Of a stretch of 64,000 nt of DNA, positions 1 to 8,316 are shown in pieces. The stretch spans positions 1 to 64,000 of the forward strand of contig NZ_JAYEEQ010000006.1 of the NCBI RefSeq assembly GCF_034651555.1, given 5' to 3'. This DNA comes from Aurantibrevibacter litoralis (lineage in GTDB: Bacteria; Bacteroidota; Bacteroidia; Flavobacteriales; Flavobacteriaceae). A program made the position numbers and the translations under genes. The notes beneath the pieces were generated by a model. That model made no database searches, was not told the DNA's origin, and was given only the letters and a program-made list of their open reading frames with translations. The stretch's first letter is position 1, and the number at the start of each line of letters is the position of its first letter.

Positions 1-81
1 TATAGAAAACACCGTGCCATATCCGTGCCCTGGGCAACTGCATCTGAAGTTCAATTAAAAAAACGGGGGATGGCTAAATAA
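1..81 (+). CDS. Possible C-terminal end of an unidentified gene cut by the left edge
   Basis: The frame starting at base 1 is open for 26 codons and ends in TAA at 79-81, finishing in the residues QLKKRGMAK. It may be the tail of a gene lying mostly outside the window, but 26 codons can be open by chance and I recognise no family. The bases from 82 to 193 contain nothing I can assign. Confidence 0.25.
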   Translation, partial: YRKHRAISVPWATASEVQLKKRGMAK

Positions 82-193
82 ATCAAAACCATTTCCGATT
101 AGGTATGTTGTTATTGAGCCACCCATATTCAATCGACAAAAAGTGTCCTTCATTACTTCTGGGAACCACCGAAAAGCATGAAAAATATGCCCT

Positions 194-387
194 TCAATCT
201 AAAGATTCCCCGACCCTAGGGTCGGGGTTTCCTATTTACCTCTCCTTTGGAGCGATCGGAACTGTCTTTTTGCAGTTCCGGGTGAGGTGAAATACAAAAT
301 TTCGGATTTTGGCCCAAAGGCCAAAATGAAACTTGCGAAATACCCCTATGGCTTGCCTCGGGGATAGTCAGTTTCAAGAAATTTTTT
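194..387 (-). repeat. Structured dispersed repeat, copy A
   Basis: Reverse-strand copy of a roughly 195-bp element found six times here. Read on the minus strand it starts AAAAAATTTCTTGAAACTG and ends in AATCTTTAGATTGA. It is a chain of palindromes: CCCC-GGC/GCC-GGGG, TTTTGGCC/GGCCAAAA, CGGAACTG/CAGTTCCG, a CTCC-AAA-GGAG hairpin, and a perfect 20-bp palindrome CCCCGACCCTAGGGTCGGGG. The CTCC hairpin (238-256) is reversed relative to the rest of the element when compared with copy C. Both strands have short open frames through it; I regard these as spurious. Confidence 0.9.
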
Positions 388-404
388 ATTTGAGCGGGAA
401 ACAA

Positions 405-427
405 AAAAGTCTCTTAAAGAGACTTTT
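405..427. terminator. Palindromic hairpin, possible terminator
   Basis: A 10-bp perfect inverted repeat AAAAGTCTCT / AGAGACTTTT with loop TAA, flanked by A- and T-rich sequence. It sits just outside the dispersed repeat and could stop transcription from either side. The following bases up to 657 hold no recognisable gene. Confidence 0.5.
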
Positions 428-657
428 ATAAATTGCTTTTTTTTGACTCTTTATGGGCTTGCGCAACAACTACCATTGTTGGCAATAGTTATTTTTCAAT
501 TGGCTTATCTACAATAACCCAATGAATTCAGCCAGACGGGCTAGTTTATTTTTGGGCATCGCTGCTAGGAGAACCCCTTTTTCTTTCGCCTAATTTCACC
601 TCATTCCCTCCATAAAACAAGGTCATTTTCTTTAACACGTCTTTTAAAAAGGAAGAC

Positions 658-1383
658 TTAGTAGTGCACTATTTCCTTTGGATCTTGAACGATCTCTGCC
701 TTAAAAAGGGAACTAAAATGGCGCACCAGTTTCCGCTTTACCTCCACCAAATCTACCTGGGCAACACCTAATTCCACGTTCAAGGAAGTAACTGCCTTGC
801 CCTTTATGCCACAGGGAATCATTAAATCAAAATAACCGAGATCTACATTCACATTCATAGCAAAACCATGCATGGTAACCCACCTGCTGGCTCGTACACC
901 CATGGCGCATATTTTTCGTGCAAACGGCGTTCCCACATCCAACCAAACTCCAGTCTCTCCGGGAGACCGCTGCCCTTTAAGACCATAATCTGCCAAGGTT
1001 AAAATAACGGTTTCTTCTAAAAAGCGTAAATATTTATGGATATCTGTAAAAAAATTATCGAGGTCTAACAGCGGATACCCTACGATTTGCCCTGGTCCGT
1101 GATACGTAATATCCCCACCTCTATTCGTTTTAAAAAATTGTGCGCCTTTTTCATTCAACACAGCCTCATCGACCAACAAATTAGCAATATCACCACTTTT
1201 ACCTATGGTGTATACGTGCGGATGTGCCACAAACAATAAATAATTTGGTGTTTCTAAGGTAATGGCCTCTCTTCTATTTCTTACTTTAATCGCCAACATT
1301 TCTTGAAAAAGCTGTTCCTGATAATCCCAGGCCTGCTTATAGTCCATTACCCCTAAATCTTTAAGTTGTACTTTTTTGTTCAT
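658..1383 (-). CDS. lipB: Octanoyltransferase LipB
   Basis: Transfers the octanoyl group from octanoyl-acyl carrier protein to lipoyl domains, the first step of endogenous lipoate synthesis in the cytoplasm. The 241-residue product carries the family signature RGGDITYHGPGQ near residue 107, the MHGFAMNVN segment around 170, and IPCGIKGKAVTSL around 190, whose Cys and Lys are the expected acyl-thioester and catalytic residues. Length is normal for the family. A second small gene lies 64 bp upstream on the same strand. The start ATG at 1381-1383 is the only one giving a full N-terminus. Confidence 0.96.
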   Translation of the reverse strand: MNKKVQLKDLGVMDYKQAWDYQEQLFQEMLAIKVRNRREAITLETPNYLLFVAHPHVYTIGKSGDIANLLVDEAVLNEKGAQFFKTNRGGDITYHGPGQIVGYPLLDLDNFFTDIHKYLRFLEETVILTLADYGLKGQRSPGETGVWLDVGTPFARKICAMGVRASRWVTMHGFAMNVNVDLGYFDLMIPCGIKGKAVTSLNVELGVAQVDLVEVKRKLVRHFSSLFKAEIVQDPKEIVHY

Positions 1384-1447
1384 GGTACAAAGATAAGGTT
1401 CCTGATGGGTAAAATGGTAGCCCCGTAGCCTTTTGACATAGCGATAC

Positions 1448-1603
1448 CTAATCGGGTTTGTTTAAAATAACCAAGGCCGCAATAACGCCCGGCACCCAAC
1501 CGCACAACGTAAGTAGAAATACAATAAAAATAGAACCGCAACCTTTCCCGATAACGGACAATGGCGGGAATATGATGGCCAAGACAACTCTCCAAAAACT
1601 CAT
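1448..1603 (-). CDS. YqaE/Pmp3 family small membrane protein
   Basis: A 51-residue product starting MSFWRVVLAIIFPPLSV and ending VILNKPD. It shows the layout of the YqaE/Pmp3 family: a first hydrophobic helix containing a PPL motif, a short KGCG turn, then a second helix with LTLCGWVPGVIAAL. The family sits in the cytoplasmic membrane and is linked to salt or membrane-potential stress in other organisms; the exact role here is unknown. AAGGA lies about 5 bases before the ATG. A longer overlapping open frame (1380-1595) is a shadow. Identification rests on reading the translated motif. Confidence 0.85.
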   Translation of the reverse strand: MSFWRVVLAIIFPPLSVIGKGCGSIFIVFLLTLCGWVPGVIAALVILNKPD

Positions 1604-1840
1604 AGTGTTCCTTTTTTAGGGGATAAAATCATATTTTTAAATTTATTTTGATAAAAAAAATAAAACTACGCTAAGATCGCCTGAACTCTAACCTAAATGG
1701 TAACGCCTCGCGCACTAAAAAATGGACGGAGAACCTACTTCTAAAACCCATTCTATTTTAGATATCAGACATTAAATAGCTGCATTTGTTACACAACTTA
1801 CCCACAAAAATAAGGCATTACAAAATCATTAGAACCAAGA

Positions 1841-1871
1841 TTGATAGATTTGCGAAGAGTAGCTATATTTG
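1841..1871 (+). promoter_or_regulatory. Candidate lysS promoter
   Basis: TTG at 1841-1843, a 20-bp spacer, and TATATTTG at 1864-1871 fit the Bacteroidota housekeeping promoter. Transcription would begin near 1878, only a few bases before ATG 1891. This rules out the upstream in-frame start at 1786 and supports 1891 for lysS. Confidence 0.55.
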
Positions 1872-1890
1872 CAGGCTTAAAACCAAGGGT

Positions 1891-3582
1891 ATGCAACTAA
1901 CGGAGCAAGAGGTCATCAGAAGGGAAAAATTAACCAAATTGAGAGCATTGGGCATAAATCCATACCCGGCAGCATTATATCCTGTAGATGCCACTTCCAA
2001 AGACATAAAAGCTCATTTTGAGGAAGGAAAAAAGGTAACTATTGCCGGCAGATTGATGTCGCGAAGAATACAAGGTAAAGCTTCCTTTGCCGAGTTGCAA
2101 GACAGTGAAGGGCGCATACAAGTATATTTTAACCGTGATGAAATTTGCTCGGGTGAAGACAAAACACAATATAATGAGGTTTATAAAAAACTATTAGACA
2201 TTGGCGATATCATTGGCGTTGAAGGGGTGCTGTTTACTACACAGGTTGGCGAAAAAACCGTATTGGTGAAGGGTTTTACATTGTTAAGTAAAGCACTCCG
2301 TCCCCTACCGCTTCCCAAAGTAGATACCGACGGTAAGATATATGATGAATTTAATGATCCGGAGCTCCGTTACAGACAACGTTATGTAGATTTAGTAGTA
2401 AATCCTGGGGTTAAGGAAACCTTTATTAAACGTACAAAAATTACCAATAGCATTCGCCAATTTTATAACGAACGGGGATATTTGGAAGTAGAAACCCCTA
2501 TTTTACAACCCATACCAGGAGGTGCTGCAGCACGTCCCTTTTTAACACACCACAATGCGCTAAACATTCCTTTATATTTGCGAATTGCCAACGAATTATA
2601 TCTAAAAAGATTAATAGTAGGCGGATTTGACGGGGTATACGAATTTTCAAAAGACTTCAGAAATGAAGGTATGGATCGTACACATAATCCGGAATTTACA
2701 GTGATGGAACTCTATGTAGCTTATAAAGACTATCATTGGATGATGGACACCACAGAGCAACTTTTGGAGAAAGTAGCTATCGATGCCAACGGCACCTCAA
2801 AAGTTACCGTGGGGAAAAACGAAATAGAATTTAAGGCTCCTTACGCAAGGGTTCCCATTCTGGAGGCTATAAAAACACATACGGGTTACGATGTTGCGGA
2901 TATGTCTGAAAGTGAGCTTCGGGAAACGGCAAAAAAACTAGGCTTAGAAGTGGATGAACGCATGGGCGTAGGAAAACTAATAGATGAAATTTTTGGAGAG
3001 AAATGTGAGCACCATTATATACAACCTACCTTTATCATCGACTACCCTAAGGAAATGAGTCCCTTAACAAAAGAACATCGCTCTAATTCGGCCTTAACCG
3101 AACGCTTTGAACTAATGGTAAACGGCAAAGAATTGGCCAATGCGTATTCAGAGCTCAACGATCCCATAGAACAAAGAGCGCGTTTTGAAGAACAATTACG
3201 ACTTTCTGAAAAAGGCGATGATGAAGCCATGTTTATAGATCAAGACTTTTTAAGAGCTCTAGAGTATGGTATGCCTCCTACCAGTGGTATTGGTATTGGG
3301 ATAGATCGATTGGTAATGCTTCTAACCAATAACGCCTCCATTCAGGAAGTGCTCTTCTTTCCACAAATGAGACCCGAAAAAGCAGCTTTAGAACTTTCCG
3401 AAAATGAAAAAATTATTGTGGATCTCTTAAAACCCGAAAAACGACTTCCGTTAGTCCAATTAAAAGATTGTACAGGACTTAGCAACAAGGCTTGGGACAA
3501 AAGCTTAAAAAACTTAACCAAAATTGGATTGGTTACGGTGAGTAAAGAAGGTGAAGTCCTAGTTTGTACATTGCAAGATTAA
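1891..3582 (+). CDS. lysS: Lysyl-tRNA synthetase (class II)
   Basis: Charges tRNA-Lys with lysine using ATP. The product from ATG 1891 is 563 residues: an N-terminal OB-fold anticodon-binding domain (VTIAGRLMSRRIQGKASFAELQD), motif 2 (FSKDFRNEGMDRTHNPEFT) and motif 3 (GIGIGIDRLVML). After motif 3 there is a tail of about 60 residues that looks like a small helical or winged-helix module; such an extension is familiar in Bacteroidota LysRS but absent from the E. coli enzyme. The open frame reaches back to 1786, but a promoter-like TATATTTG lies inside that part, so the shorter start is chosen. Confidence 0.97.
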   Translation: MQLTEQEVIRREKLTKLRALGINPYPAALYPVDATSKDIKAHFEEGKKVTIAGRLMSRRIQGKASFAELQDSEGRIQVYFNRDEICSGEDKTQYNEVYKKLLDIGDIIGVEGVLFTTQVGEKTVLVKGFTLLSKALRPLPLPKVDTDGKIYDEFNDPELRYRQRYVDLVVNPGVKETFIKRTKITNSIRQFYNERGYLEVETPILQPIPGGAAARPFLTHHNALNIPLYLRIANELYLKRLIVGGFDGVYEFSKDFRNEGMDRTHNPEFTVMELYVAYKDYHWMMDTTEQLLEKVAIDANGTSKVTVGKNEIEFKAPYARVPILEAIKTHTGYDVADMSESELRETAKKLGLEVDERMGVGKLIDEIFGEKCEHHYIQPTFIIDYPKEMSPLTKEHRSNSALTERFELMVNGKELANAYSELNDPIEQRARFEEQLRLSEKGDDEAMFIDQDFLRALEYGMPPTSGIGIGIDRLVMLLTNNASIQEVLFFPQMRPEKAALELSENEKIIVDLLKPEKRLPLVQLKDCTGLSNKAWDKSLKNLTKIGLVTVSKEGEVLVCTLQD

Positions 3583-4082
3583 AGCAGCCGAAGATCGTTT
3601 TTGCAAACGATCCGGAAACAAGCCTGCAAGGAATTACACCAAGCCTTCGAATTACGTTTGCACACCCGCCTAGCTGCGCATGCCGCAATGAATAGGATCG
3701 CTATGGGTAAGCGAACTTCAGCATTTTCAAATCTTCATTTTCGAGTAAAAGGTAACGCCTTTGCTTGGCAAAGGCGTTACGCTTGACTAACTCGCTAATT
3801 GAAAAATGAATTCTTTCTATTATAGACTTCATTCTTTTTAAATTGTTACAATAGATTCTTCTTTTTTGATGTTTTTTTGATCCGGCTTCATGGTAAAACG
3901 CTATTTCGTGGCGCAGGCAAAAAACGAAGTTCTCGACAAAAAGTAGATTAATCGGATCAACGAAAGTACTAAACTACACCCATGTAGTAGTTGATGCCGT
4001 TTCAAAGCAATTTGACAACATTTCCCTAAAAGCAACTAAAAATTGGTATACTTTAGAGATATGATTTAAAAAAAACAATGCC
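3583..4082. other. Intergenic stretch after lysS
   Basis: About 500 bp without a convincing gene. A 61-codon open frame at 3601-3786 starts at TTG, has no recognisable features and ends inside a strong hairpin. The hairpin (3752-3780) is listed separately. A TTGGTATA box at 4043 may belong to the promoter of the next small gene. Confidence 0.5.
3752..3780. repeat. Perfect 13-bp inverted repeat
   Basis: GTAACGCCTTTGC and GCAAAGGCGTTAC are exact reverse complements around a 3-base loop TTG. No T-run follows, so it is not a typical intrinsic terminator, although it lies 170 bp after lysS. It may act in RNA stability, or be a remnant of a REP-like element. Confidence 0.7.
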
Positions 4083-4250
4083 ATGTCTTACAAACTAAAA
4101 AGTACATTATATTTCTTAGCCTTTGTTACCTCCTCCATCTTTTATATGTCATTTGATACTGCTGCTGGCACCCATGAAGGAAAAGAAATTGCAAAATCTA
4201 GTGTAGAAATTTTAGAGCAATCTGCTACTTTAACGCGATTGCTGGAATAA
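4083..4250 (+). CDS. Small exported or membrane-anchored peptide, unknown function
   Basis: A 55-residue frame beginning MSYKLKSTLYFLAFVTSS, with one hydrophobic N-terminal segment (residues 8-25, signal peptide or anchor) followed by a polar tail ending TLTRLLE. An intrinsic terminator lies 22 bases after the stop, which suggests a monocistronic message. Upstream at 4043 is TTGGTATACTTTAGA, a box almost identical to one before glgE. I do not recognise a family. The clean gene-terminator arrangement and the sensible signal-like N-terminus are the main support. Confidence 0.6.
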   Translation: MSYKLKSTLYFLAFVTSSIFYMSFDTAAGTHEGKEIAKSSVEILEQSATLTRLLE

Positions 4251-4271
4251 TATAATCCCTATAAATCGTAT

Positions 4272-4299
4272 AAAGCCCGGAAATATCCGGGCTTTTTTT
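4272..4299 (+). terminator. Intrinsic terminator
   Basis: AAAGCCCGGA and TCCGGGCTTT form a GC-rich stem with a short AAATA loop, followed directly by a run of T. It ends the transcript of the small gene at 4083. Confidence 0.85.
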
Positions 4300-4399
4300 G
4301 TTACATCCTTACGTTAAATTTATCCTAATCCTTTCCGCTTCATTAAACTTTATAAAACCTTCACAGTCCTAAGTACATAATCTTTAAAAAATAGAAATC

Positions 4400-4876
4400 A
4401 TGAAAAACTTAGTTTTTACGCTGTTGTTCTTGGCCGCTATTTCTGCGGTAGGACAAGAAAACACCAGAGAAGGAAAATCGCATACCTCGAGCCATACAAA
4501 AATGACACCCGAACAAATGGCCATCTTGAGTACGAAGCAAATGACGCTAGCCTTAGAGCTGTCTAAAGAGCAACAAGGCAAAGTGGAAAAATTGAATTTA
4601 GAAAATGCAAAACTTCGGCAATCTAAAATGGAAGCCTACAAAACCAAAAAAGAATCCGGAGAAACGAAAAGACCCACATCGGAAGAACGTTTCGCAATGG
4701 CTAACAGCCGTTTAGATCATCAAATTGCTGTACAAGAGCAAATGAAACAGATTCTAAACAAAGATCAATTTGAAAAATGGAAAAGCATGAACCAAAGAAG
4801 CGGTAAGAAGCAAGGCCATCGCCATGGTTCTAGACATGATGGACGATATCCGAAAAGTAAACCCGGTAAAAGATAG
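4400..4876 (+). CDS. Secreted CpxP/Spy-like helical protein (hypothetical)
   Basis: 158 residues with a clear signal peptide (MKNLVFTLLFLAAISAVGQ). The mature part is charged and helical, with TPEQMAILSTKQMTLALELSKEQQGKVEKLNLENAKLRQ and later LDHQIAVQEQMKQILNKDQFEKW. This repeats the pattern of two LTxxQ-like segments seen in periplasmic Spy/CpxP and DUF4890-type proteins. The C-terminus is rich in Lys, Arg, His and Gly, which could bind metal or anionic envelope polymers. A role as periplasmic chaperone or metal buffer is inference. A convergent terminator separates it from hemL. Confidence 0.8.
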   Translation: MKNLVFTLLFLAAISAVGQENTREGKSHTSSHTKMTPEQMAILSTKQMTLALELSKEQQGKVEKLNLENAKLRQSKMEAYKTKKESGETKRPTSEERFAMANSRLDHQIAVQEQMKQILNKDQFEKWKSMNQRSGKKQGHRHGSRHDGRYPKSKPGKR

Positions 4877-4901
4877 TCTTCAGTGTCCACTACATTTTAG
4901 T

Positions 4902-4937
4902 AAAGCCATGTCTATGCGTGAAGCAAAGACATGGCTT
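4902..4937. terminator. Bidirectional terminator between convergent genes
   Basis: AAAGCCATGTCT and AGACATGGCTTT are complementary arms. A-rich sequence precedes and T-rich sequence follows, so the hairpin can serve the plus-strand gene ending at 4876 and the minus-strand hemL, whose stop codon begins at 4937. Confidence 0.75.
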
Positions 4938-6226
4938 TAATTTAGTTGATGCACAACACGTTCCAAAGCCGTTAGTGTAGCGTCAAGATCATCGTAAGAC
5001 AAGGCATCATTTAAAAAATAGCTTTCGTATGCACTGGGCGGCAAATAGACTCCCTTAGCCAACATTCCATGGAAATAGGTTTTAAAATTTAGATTGTCGC
5101 CCAACTTTGCCGATTCAAAATCTACCACTTCTTCTGCTGTAAAATGAACCGAAATCATACTTCCAAAACGATTAATGGTATGTGCAATTTGTTGTTTTTG
5201 TAAAATTTCTGCCATCCCTTTATGCAGGTATTCGGTTTTGTCTGAAATACTTTTAAAAACACCTGGGTTCTCTTTTATGGCAGTTAGCATGGCTAGTCCA
5301 GCGCTCATGGCTAGTGGATTACCACTTAAAGTTCCCGCTTGGTACACCGGACCATCCGGAGCCAAATGTGCCATAATTTCTGCACGGGCAGCAAAAGCCC
5401 CCACGGGCAGACCTCCTCCTATAACCTTTCCAAAAGTGACTATATCTGCCGCAACACCTAAAACTTCCTGAGCACCGCCTTGAGCAAGACGGAAACCGGT
5501 CATTACCTCATCAAAAATCAATAAAATTTTTTCACGAGAACAAAGATCCCTTAGTCCCTTCATAAATTCTTCCTTTGGAATAATGCACCCCATATTGCCG
5601 GCGATAGGTTCTATAATAAGTGCTGCAATTTCTCCTTTATTGGCTTTCACCAAAGCTTCCACACTTTCCAAATTATTGTATTGTGCCAATAGGGTGTCTT
5701 TTGCAGTACCTTGAGTAACCCCCGGACTGTTTGGGCTTCCGAAGGTAACTGCGCCACTACCCGCTTGTATTAAAAAAGAATCGGAATGCCCGTGATAACA
5801 TCCTGAAAATTTTATAATTTTTTCTTTGCCTGTAAATCCTCTGGCCAAACGTATGGCACTCATACAAGCTTCGGTGCCACTATTTACAAACCTAACCTTA
5901 TCAATATTGGGTACCATGGAAACCACCAGTTCTGCAAGTTCGGTTTCTAGTGCGGTAGGAATCCCAAAAGAGGTGCCTTTTTTTGTAGCATGTATAACCG
6001 CTTCTACTACAGGGGCATACACATGCCCGAACAACAATGGTCCCCATGAAGAAATATAATCTATGAGTTTGTGTTCATCTTCGGTATACAAATAGGCGCC
6101 TTGGGCTTTTTGTACAAAAATGGGTGTACCCCCTACCGATTTAAAAGCTCGTACAGGTGAATTTACTCCGCCTGGAATCACCTTTTTGGCTGCCTCAAAA
6201 AGGGCACTGCTTCGCTGATATAACAT
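4937..6226 (-). CDS. hemL: Glutamate-1-semialdehyde 2,1-aminomutase
   Basis: PLP enzyme converting glutamate-1-semialdehyde to 5-aminolevulinate in the C5 route to tetrapyrroles. The 429-residue length is standard. Visible signatures are the N-terminal PGGVNSPVRAF, the cofactor-binding GTEACMSAIRLARG and FSGCYHGH, LIFDEVMTGFR, and the PLP lysine in FGKVIGGGLPVGAF. It is the last gene of a tight minus-strand series with the glucosaminidase 6 bp upstream, which in turn overlaps the PLP enzyme gene, so co-transcription is likely even though the functions do not obviously match. Confidence 0.97.
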   Translation of the reverse strand: MLYQRSSALFEAAKKVIPGGVNSPVRAFKSVGGTPIFVQKAQGAYLYTEDEHKLIDYISSWGPLLFGHVYAPVVEAVIHATKKGTSFGIPTALETELAELVVSMVPNIDKVRFVNSGTEACMSAIRLARGFTGKEKIIKFSGCYHGHSDSFLIQAGSGAVTFGSPNSPGVTQGTAKDTLLAQYNNLESVEALVKANKGEIAALIIEPIAGNMGCIIPKEEFMKGLRDLCSREKILLIFDEVMTGFRLAQGGAQEVLGVAADIVTFGKVIGGGLPVGAFAARAEIMAHLAPDGPVYQAGTLSGNPLAMSAGLAMLTAIKENPGVFKSISDKTEYLHKGMAEILQKQQIAHTINRFGSMISVHFTAEEVVDFESAKLGDNLNFKTYFHGMLAKGVYLPPSAYESYFLNDALSYDDLDATLTALERVVHQLN

Positions 6227-6232
6227 TGCTGT

Positions 6233-7075
6233 TTATTTACTTTTAATGGTTTTAACGATAAGTTCTTGCCCAATGGAAAGCCCTGTATCTTTCATTTTAT
6301 TCAATTTCATTAATTCCTCTACGGAGACATAATACCGCCTCGAGAGCGAATATAAGGTATCGCCCTTCTGCACCGTGTGTGTGGTAAAATCAAATTCTTT
6401 AGGTACTTTTTGTACTACAGTGCCTTTGGACAAAATATGCGCATCATAGCGATCTAACTTGTACTGTTCTATAAAAGAAATTAATTTTTGTGGATACCGT
6501 TTATCGGTGGCATAACCTGCCTTGCTGAGTCCTTTGGCCCACCCGTGGTAATCATCGCTCGCAAGGTCGAAAAGAAAAGCATAACGCGCACGCGAGGATA
6601 AAAATTCGCTATGATCTCTAAAGGAATACATAGGATGATTGTATTTGCGAAAGCACTCTCCCTTCTCATCATCGTCGTGATAATCAAAGTCTCCGTTCCA
6701 TCCGGTGTGACATTTTATCCCAAAATGATTATTGGTACGCTGTACAAGATTGCTGCGTCCGGCACCACTTTCTAATATGCCTTGTGCTAAGGTAATACTA
6801 GCCGGGATACCATACGCTTTCATTTCAAACTGAGCAATTTCTGCAAAAGTTTCTATATACTCTTCTACAGAGGCAATAGGAAATTTTACAAATTTCCCTG
6901 TATCTACAGGCAATAGGTAATCCGAATCATGGGCTGTATTGCTTCCTTCGCTCGGCTTACTTTGAACTATCGTTTGGGTTGTGCTCGATTTCCTTTTGGC
7001 TGCTATTTTCTTTTTAGAGCCACAACCTGTACCTATAACGGCAACAAGAAACAAAAACGCCAATCTCCTAATCAT
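6233..7075 (-). CDS. Lipoprotein N-acetylglucosaminidase with C-terminal LysM domain
   Basis: 280 residues. The N-terminus has a lipobox (LVAVIGTGCGSKKK), so the protein is probably anchored as a lipoprotein. Residues about 75-215 match the glucosaminidase fold (PF01832): ITLAQGILESGAGRSNL contains the catalytic Glu, followed by NNHFGIKCHTGW and later KGLSKAGYATDKRYPQKLI. Residues 230-278 form a LysM peptidoglycan-binding domain (HTVQKGDTLYSLSRRYYVS...GLSIGQEL). It likely cleaves peptidoglycan glycan strands during growth or division. The start overlaps the stop of the upstream PLP gene by 4 bp, indicating translational coupling. Confidence 0.93.
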   Translation of the reverse strand: MIRRLAFLFLVAVIGTGCGSKKKIAAKRKSSTTQTIVQSKPSEGSNTAHDSDYLLPVDTGKFVKFPIASVEEYIETFAEIAQFEMKAYGIPASITLAQGILESGAGRSNLVQRTNNHFGIKCHTGWNGDFDYHDDDEKGECFRKYNHPMYSFRDHSEFLSSRARYAFLFDLASDDYHGWAKGLSKAGYATDKRYPQKLISFIEQYKLDRYDAHILSKGTVVQKVPKEFDFTTHTVQKGDTLYSLSRRYYVSVEELMKLNKMKDTGLSIGQELIVKTIKSK

Positions 7076-7977
7076 ACGTGTAATAATGGTAACTTTTTAG
7101 TTTTTAATACCTTATTTATACCCGCAACACCCTGTAAGCCACCGCTATGGATCGCTAGTATTTTGGCACCGCTTGGAAAACGTTTCTTTTTTATAAGGTC
7201 TACAATGCCATACATCATTTTACCGGTATAAATTGGTTCTAACGGGATTCCCGTTCCTTCCCTAAAAGAATTTATAAAAGCAATTAATTCCTGCGAAACT
7301 TTGGCATAACCTCCAAAATGATACTTGGTCTGTAAACTCCAATTCTTCTTTACCGCAAAATTACAAATATCTTTTTGCAAAAAATCCCCTTTCAGCGCCG
7401 GAAATCCTAAAATATGCTGATGCGCTTTTGCCGCATTGATGATACCGGCCATGGTACCACCGGTGCCCACGGCACAACAAATGAAATCAAAATCAGCATC
7501 TTCGGGTACTAAAATTTCCTCACATCCTTTTACGGCCAATGCATTAGTCCCGCCTTCTGGAAGCAAATAGAAAGAACCGAATTCCTGATACAAATAACTA
7601 TGAAAATCGGGACTTTCCTTATGCGCATACTGGGCACGCGAAACAAACTTGAATACCATTCCATATGCTTTTGCCTTAACCAAAGTGGGGTTGTCTTGCC
7701 ATTTTACAGCCAATTCTTCGCCTCTAATGACGCCCACGGTCCGTAGACCATGTTCATGCCCGGCACAAGCCGTTGCAATAATATGGTTAGAATACGCACC
7801 GCCAAAAGTAAGTAATGTGCTGTAACCTAAGTTCTCAGCTTCCTTAATATTGTATTTTAACTTATGGTATTTGTTTCCTGAAATAACAGGATGGTTACGG
7901 TCTTCCCTTTTAATAAAGAGCGACACCTTATGATCTTCCAAAAGTGGTAATACAATATGCTGATTGTTACTCTTCAT
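7072..7977 (-). CDS. PLP-dependent ACC deaminase / D-cysteine desulfhydrase family protein
   Basis: 301 residues of the tryptophan-synthase-beta-like PLP fold. The lysine of SGNKYHKLKYNI near residue 35 is the expected Schiff-base residue, LTFGGAYSNHIIATA near 60 binds the carboxylate, and CCAVGTGGTMAGI near 165 is the phosphate-binding loop. Family members deaminate 1-aminocyclopropane-1-carboxylate or desulfhydrate D-cysteine; the sequence alone does not separate these. The gene lies between a metalloprotease-like membrane gene (6 bp upstream) and the glucosaminidase, an arrangement that suggests a four-gene transcript ending with hemL. Confidence 0.9.
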   Translation of the reverse strand: MKSNNQHIVLPLLEDHKVSLFIKREDRNHPVISGNKYHKLKYNIKEAENLGYSTLLTFGGAYSNHIIATACAGHEHGLRTVGVIRGEELAVKWQDNPTLVKAKAYGMVFKFVSRAQYAHKESPDFHSYLYQEFGSFYLLPEGGTNALAVKGCEEILVPEDADFDFICCAVGTGGTMAGIINAAKAHQHILGFPALKGDFLQKDICNFAVKKNWSLQTKYHFGGYAKVSQELIAFINSFREGTGIPLEPIYTGKMMYGIVDLIKKKRFPSGAKILAIHSGGLQGVAGINKVLKTKKLPLLHV

Positions 7978-7983
7978 GGGGTG

Positions 7984-8316
7984 CTAATTACCCCAAAGAT
8001 ACCCAATAAAACAAAATGATTTTCGCCCGTTAAGATACCCTAAGTTATATTCATTGTTGTACGCCTCGCGCTCAAAACTAATATTGAGATAAGCCTGCTT
8101 CGCATTCCGATACCAACAAAGTTTTAACAACCACTCTAGTATATAAAGAATATAGAAAGGGAAGATCAAAAGCTCTTGTTGTTGTTTTAAGTGAATTCGC
8201 TCGTGGTTTAGAAGTACCGAATCTTGCCTATACTTCATTTCTTTTATAATGATAAAAGGCCACAGCGAAAGACCTACATAATTTTTGAAGAAAAAATGTC
8301 TAAAAACAACTACCAT
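7984..8316 (-). CDS. Small membrane protein with HExxH motif (hypothetical)
   Basis: 110 residues. The segment LLNHERIHLKQQQELL contains an HExxH zinc-protease core followed by Gln, then a hydrophobic helix (IFPFYILYILEWLL), then SFEREAYNNE with a possible third-ligand glutamate. The layout resembles a minimal M56- or gluzincin-like membrane peptidase, but it is far shorter than characterised enzymes. No function has been established that I know of. First gene of the minus-strand run toward hemL. Confidence 0.75.
   Translation of the reverse strand: MVVVFRHFFFKNYVGLSLWPFIIIKEMKYRQDSVLLNHERIHLKQQQELLIFPFYILYILEWLLKLCWYRNAKQAYLNISFEREAYNNEYNLGYLNGRKSFCFIGYLWGN

Noticed and set aside
216..404. 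Open frame through repeat copy A, and the similar frames at 26915-27133 and 51280-51492
   Set aside because: These frames simply read through the palindromic repeat; their similarity reflects the DNA repeat. No start signal, and divergent copies do not keep the frame.
1380..1595. 71-codon minus-strand frame
   Set aside because: It overlaps the YqaE/Pmp3 gene in another frame; the YqaE translation matches a known family and has a ribosome-binding site.
3601..3786. 61-codon frame after lysS
   Set aside because: Starts at TTG, has no recognisable features and ends in a hairpin.
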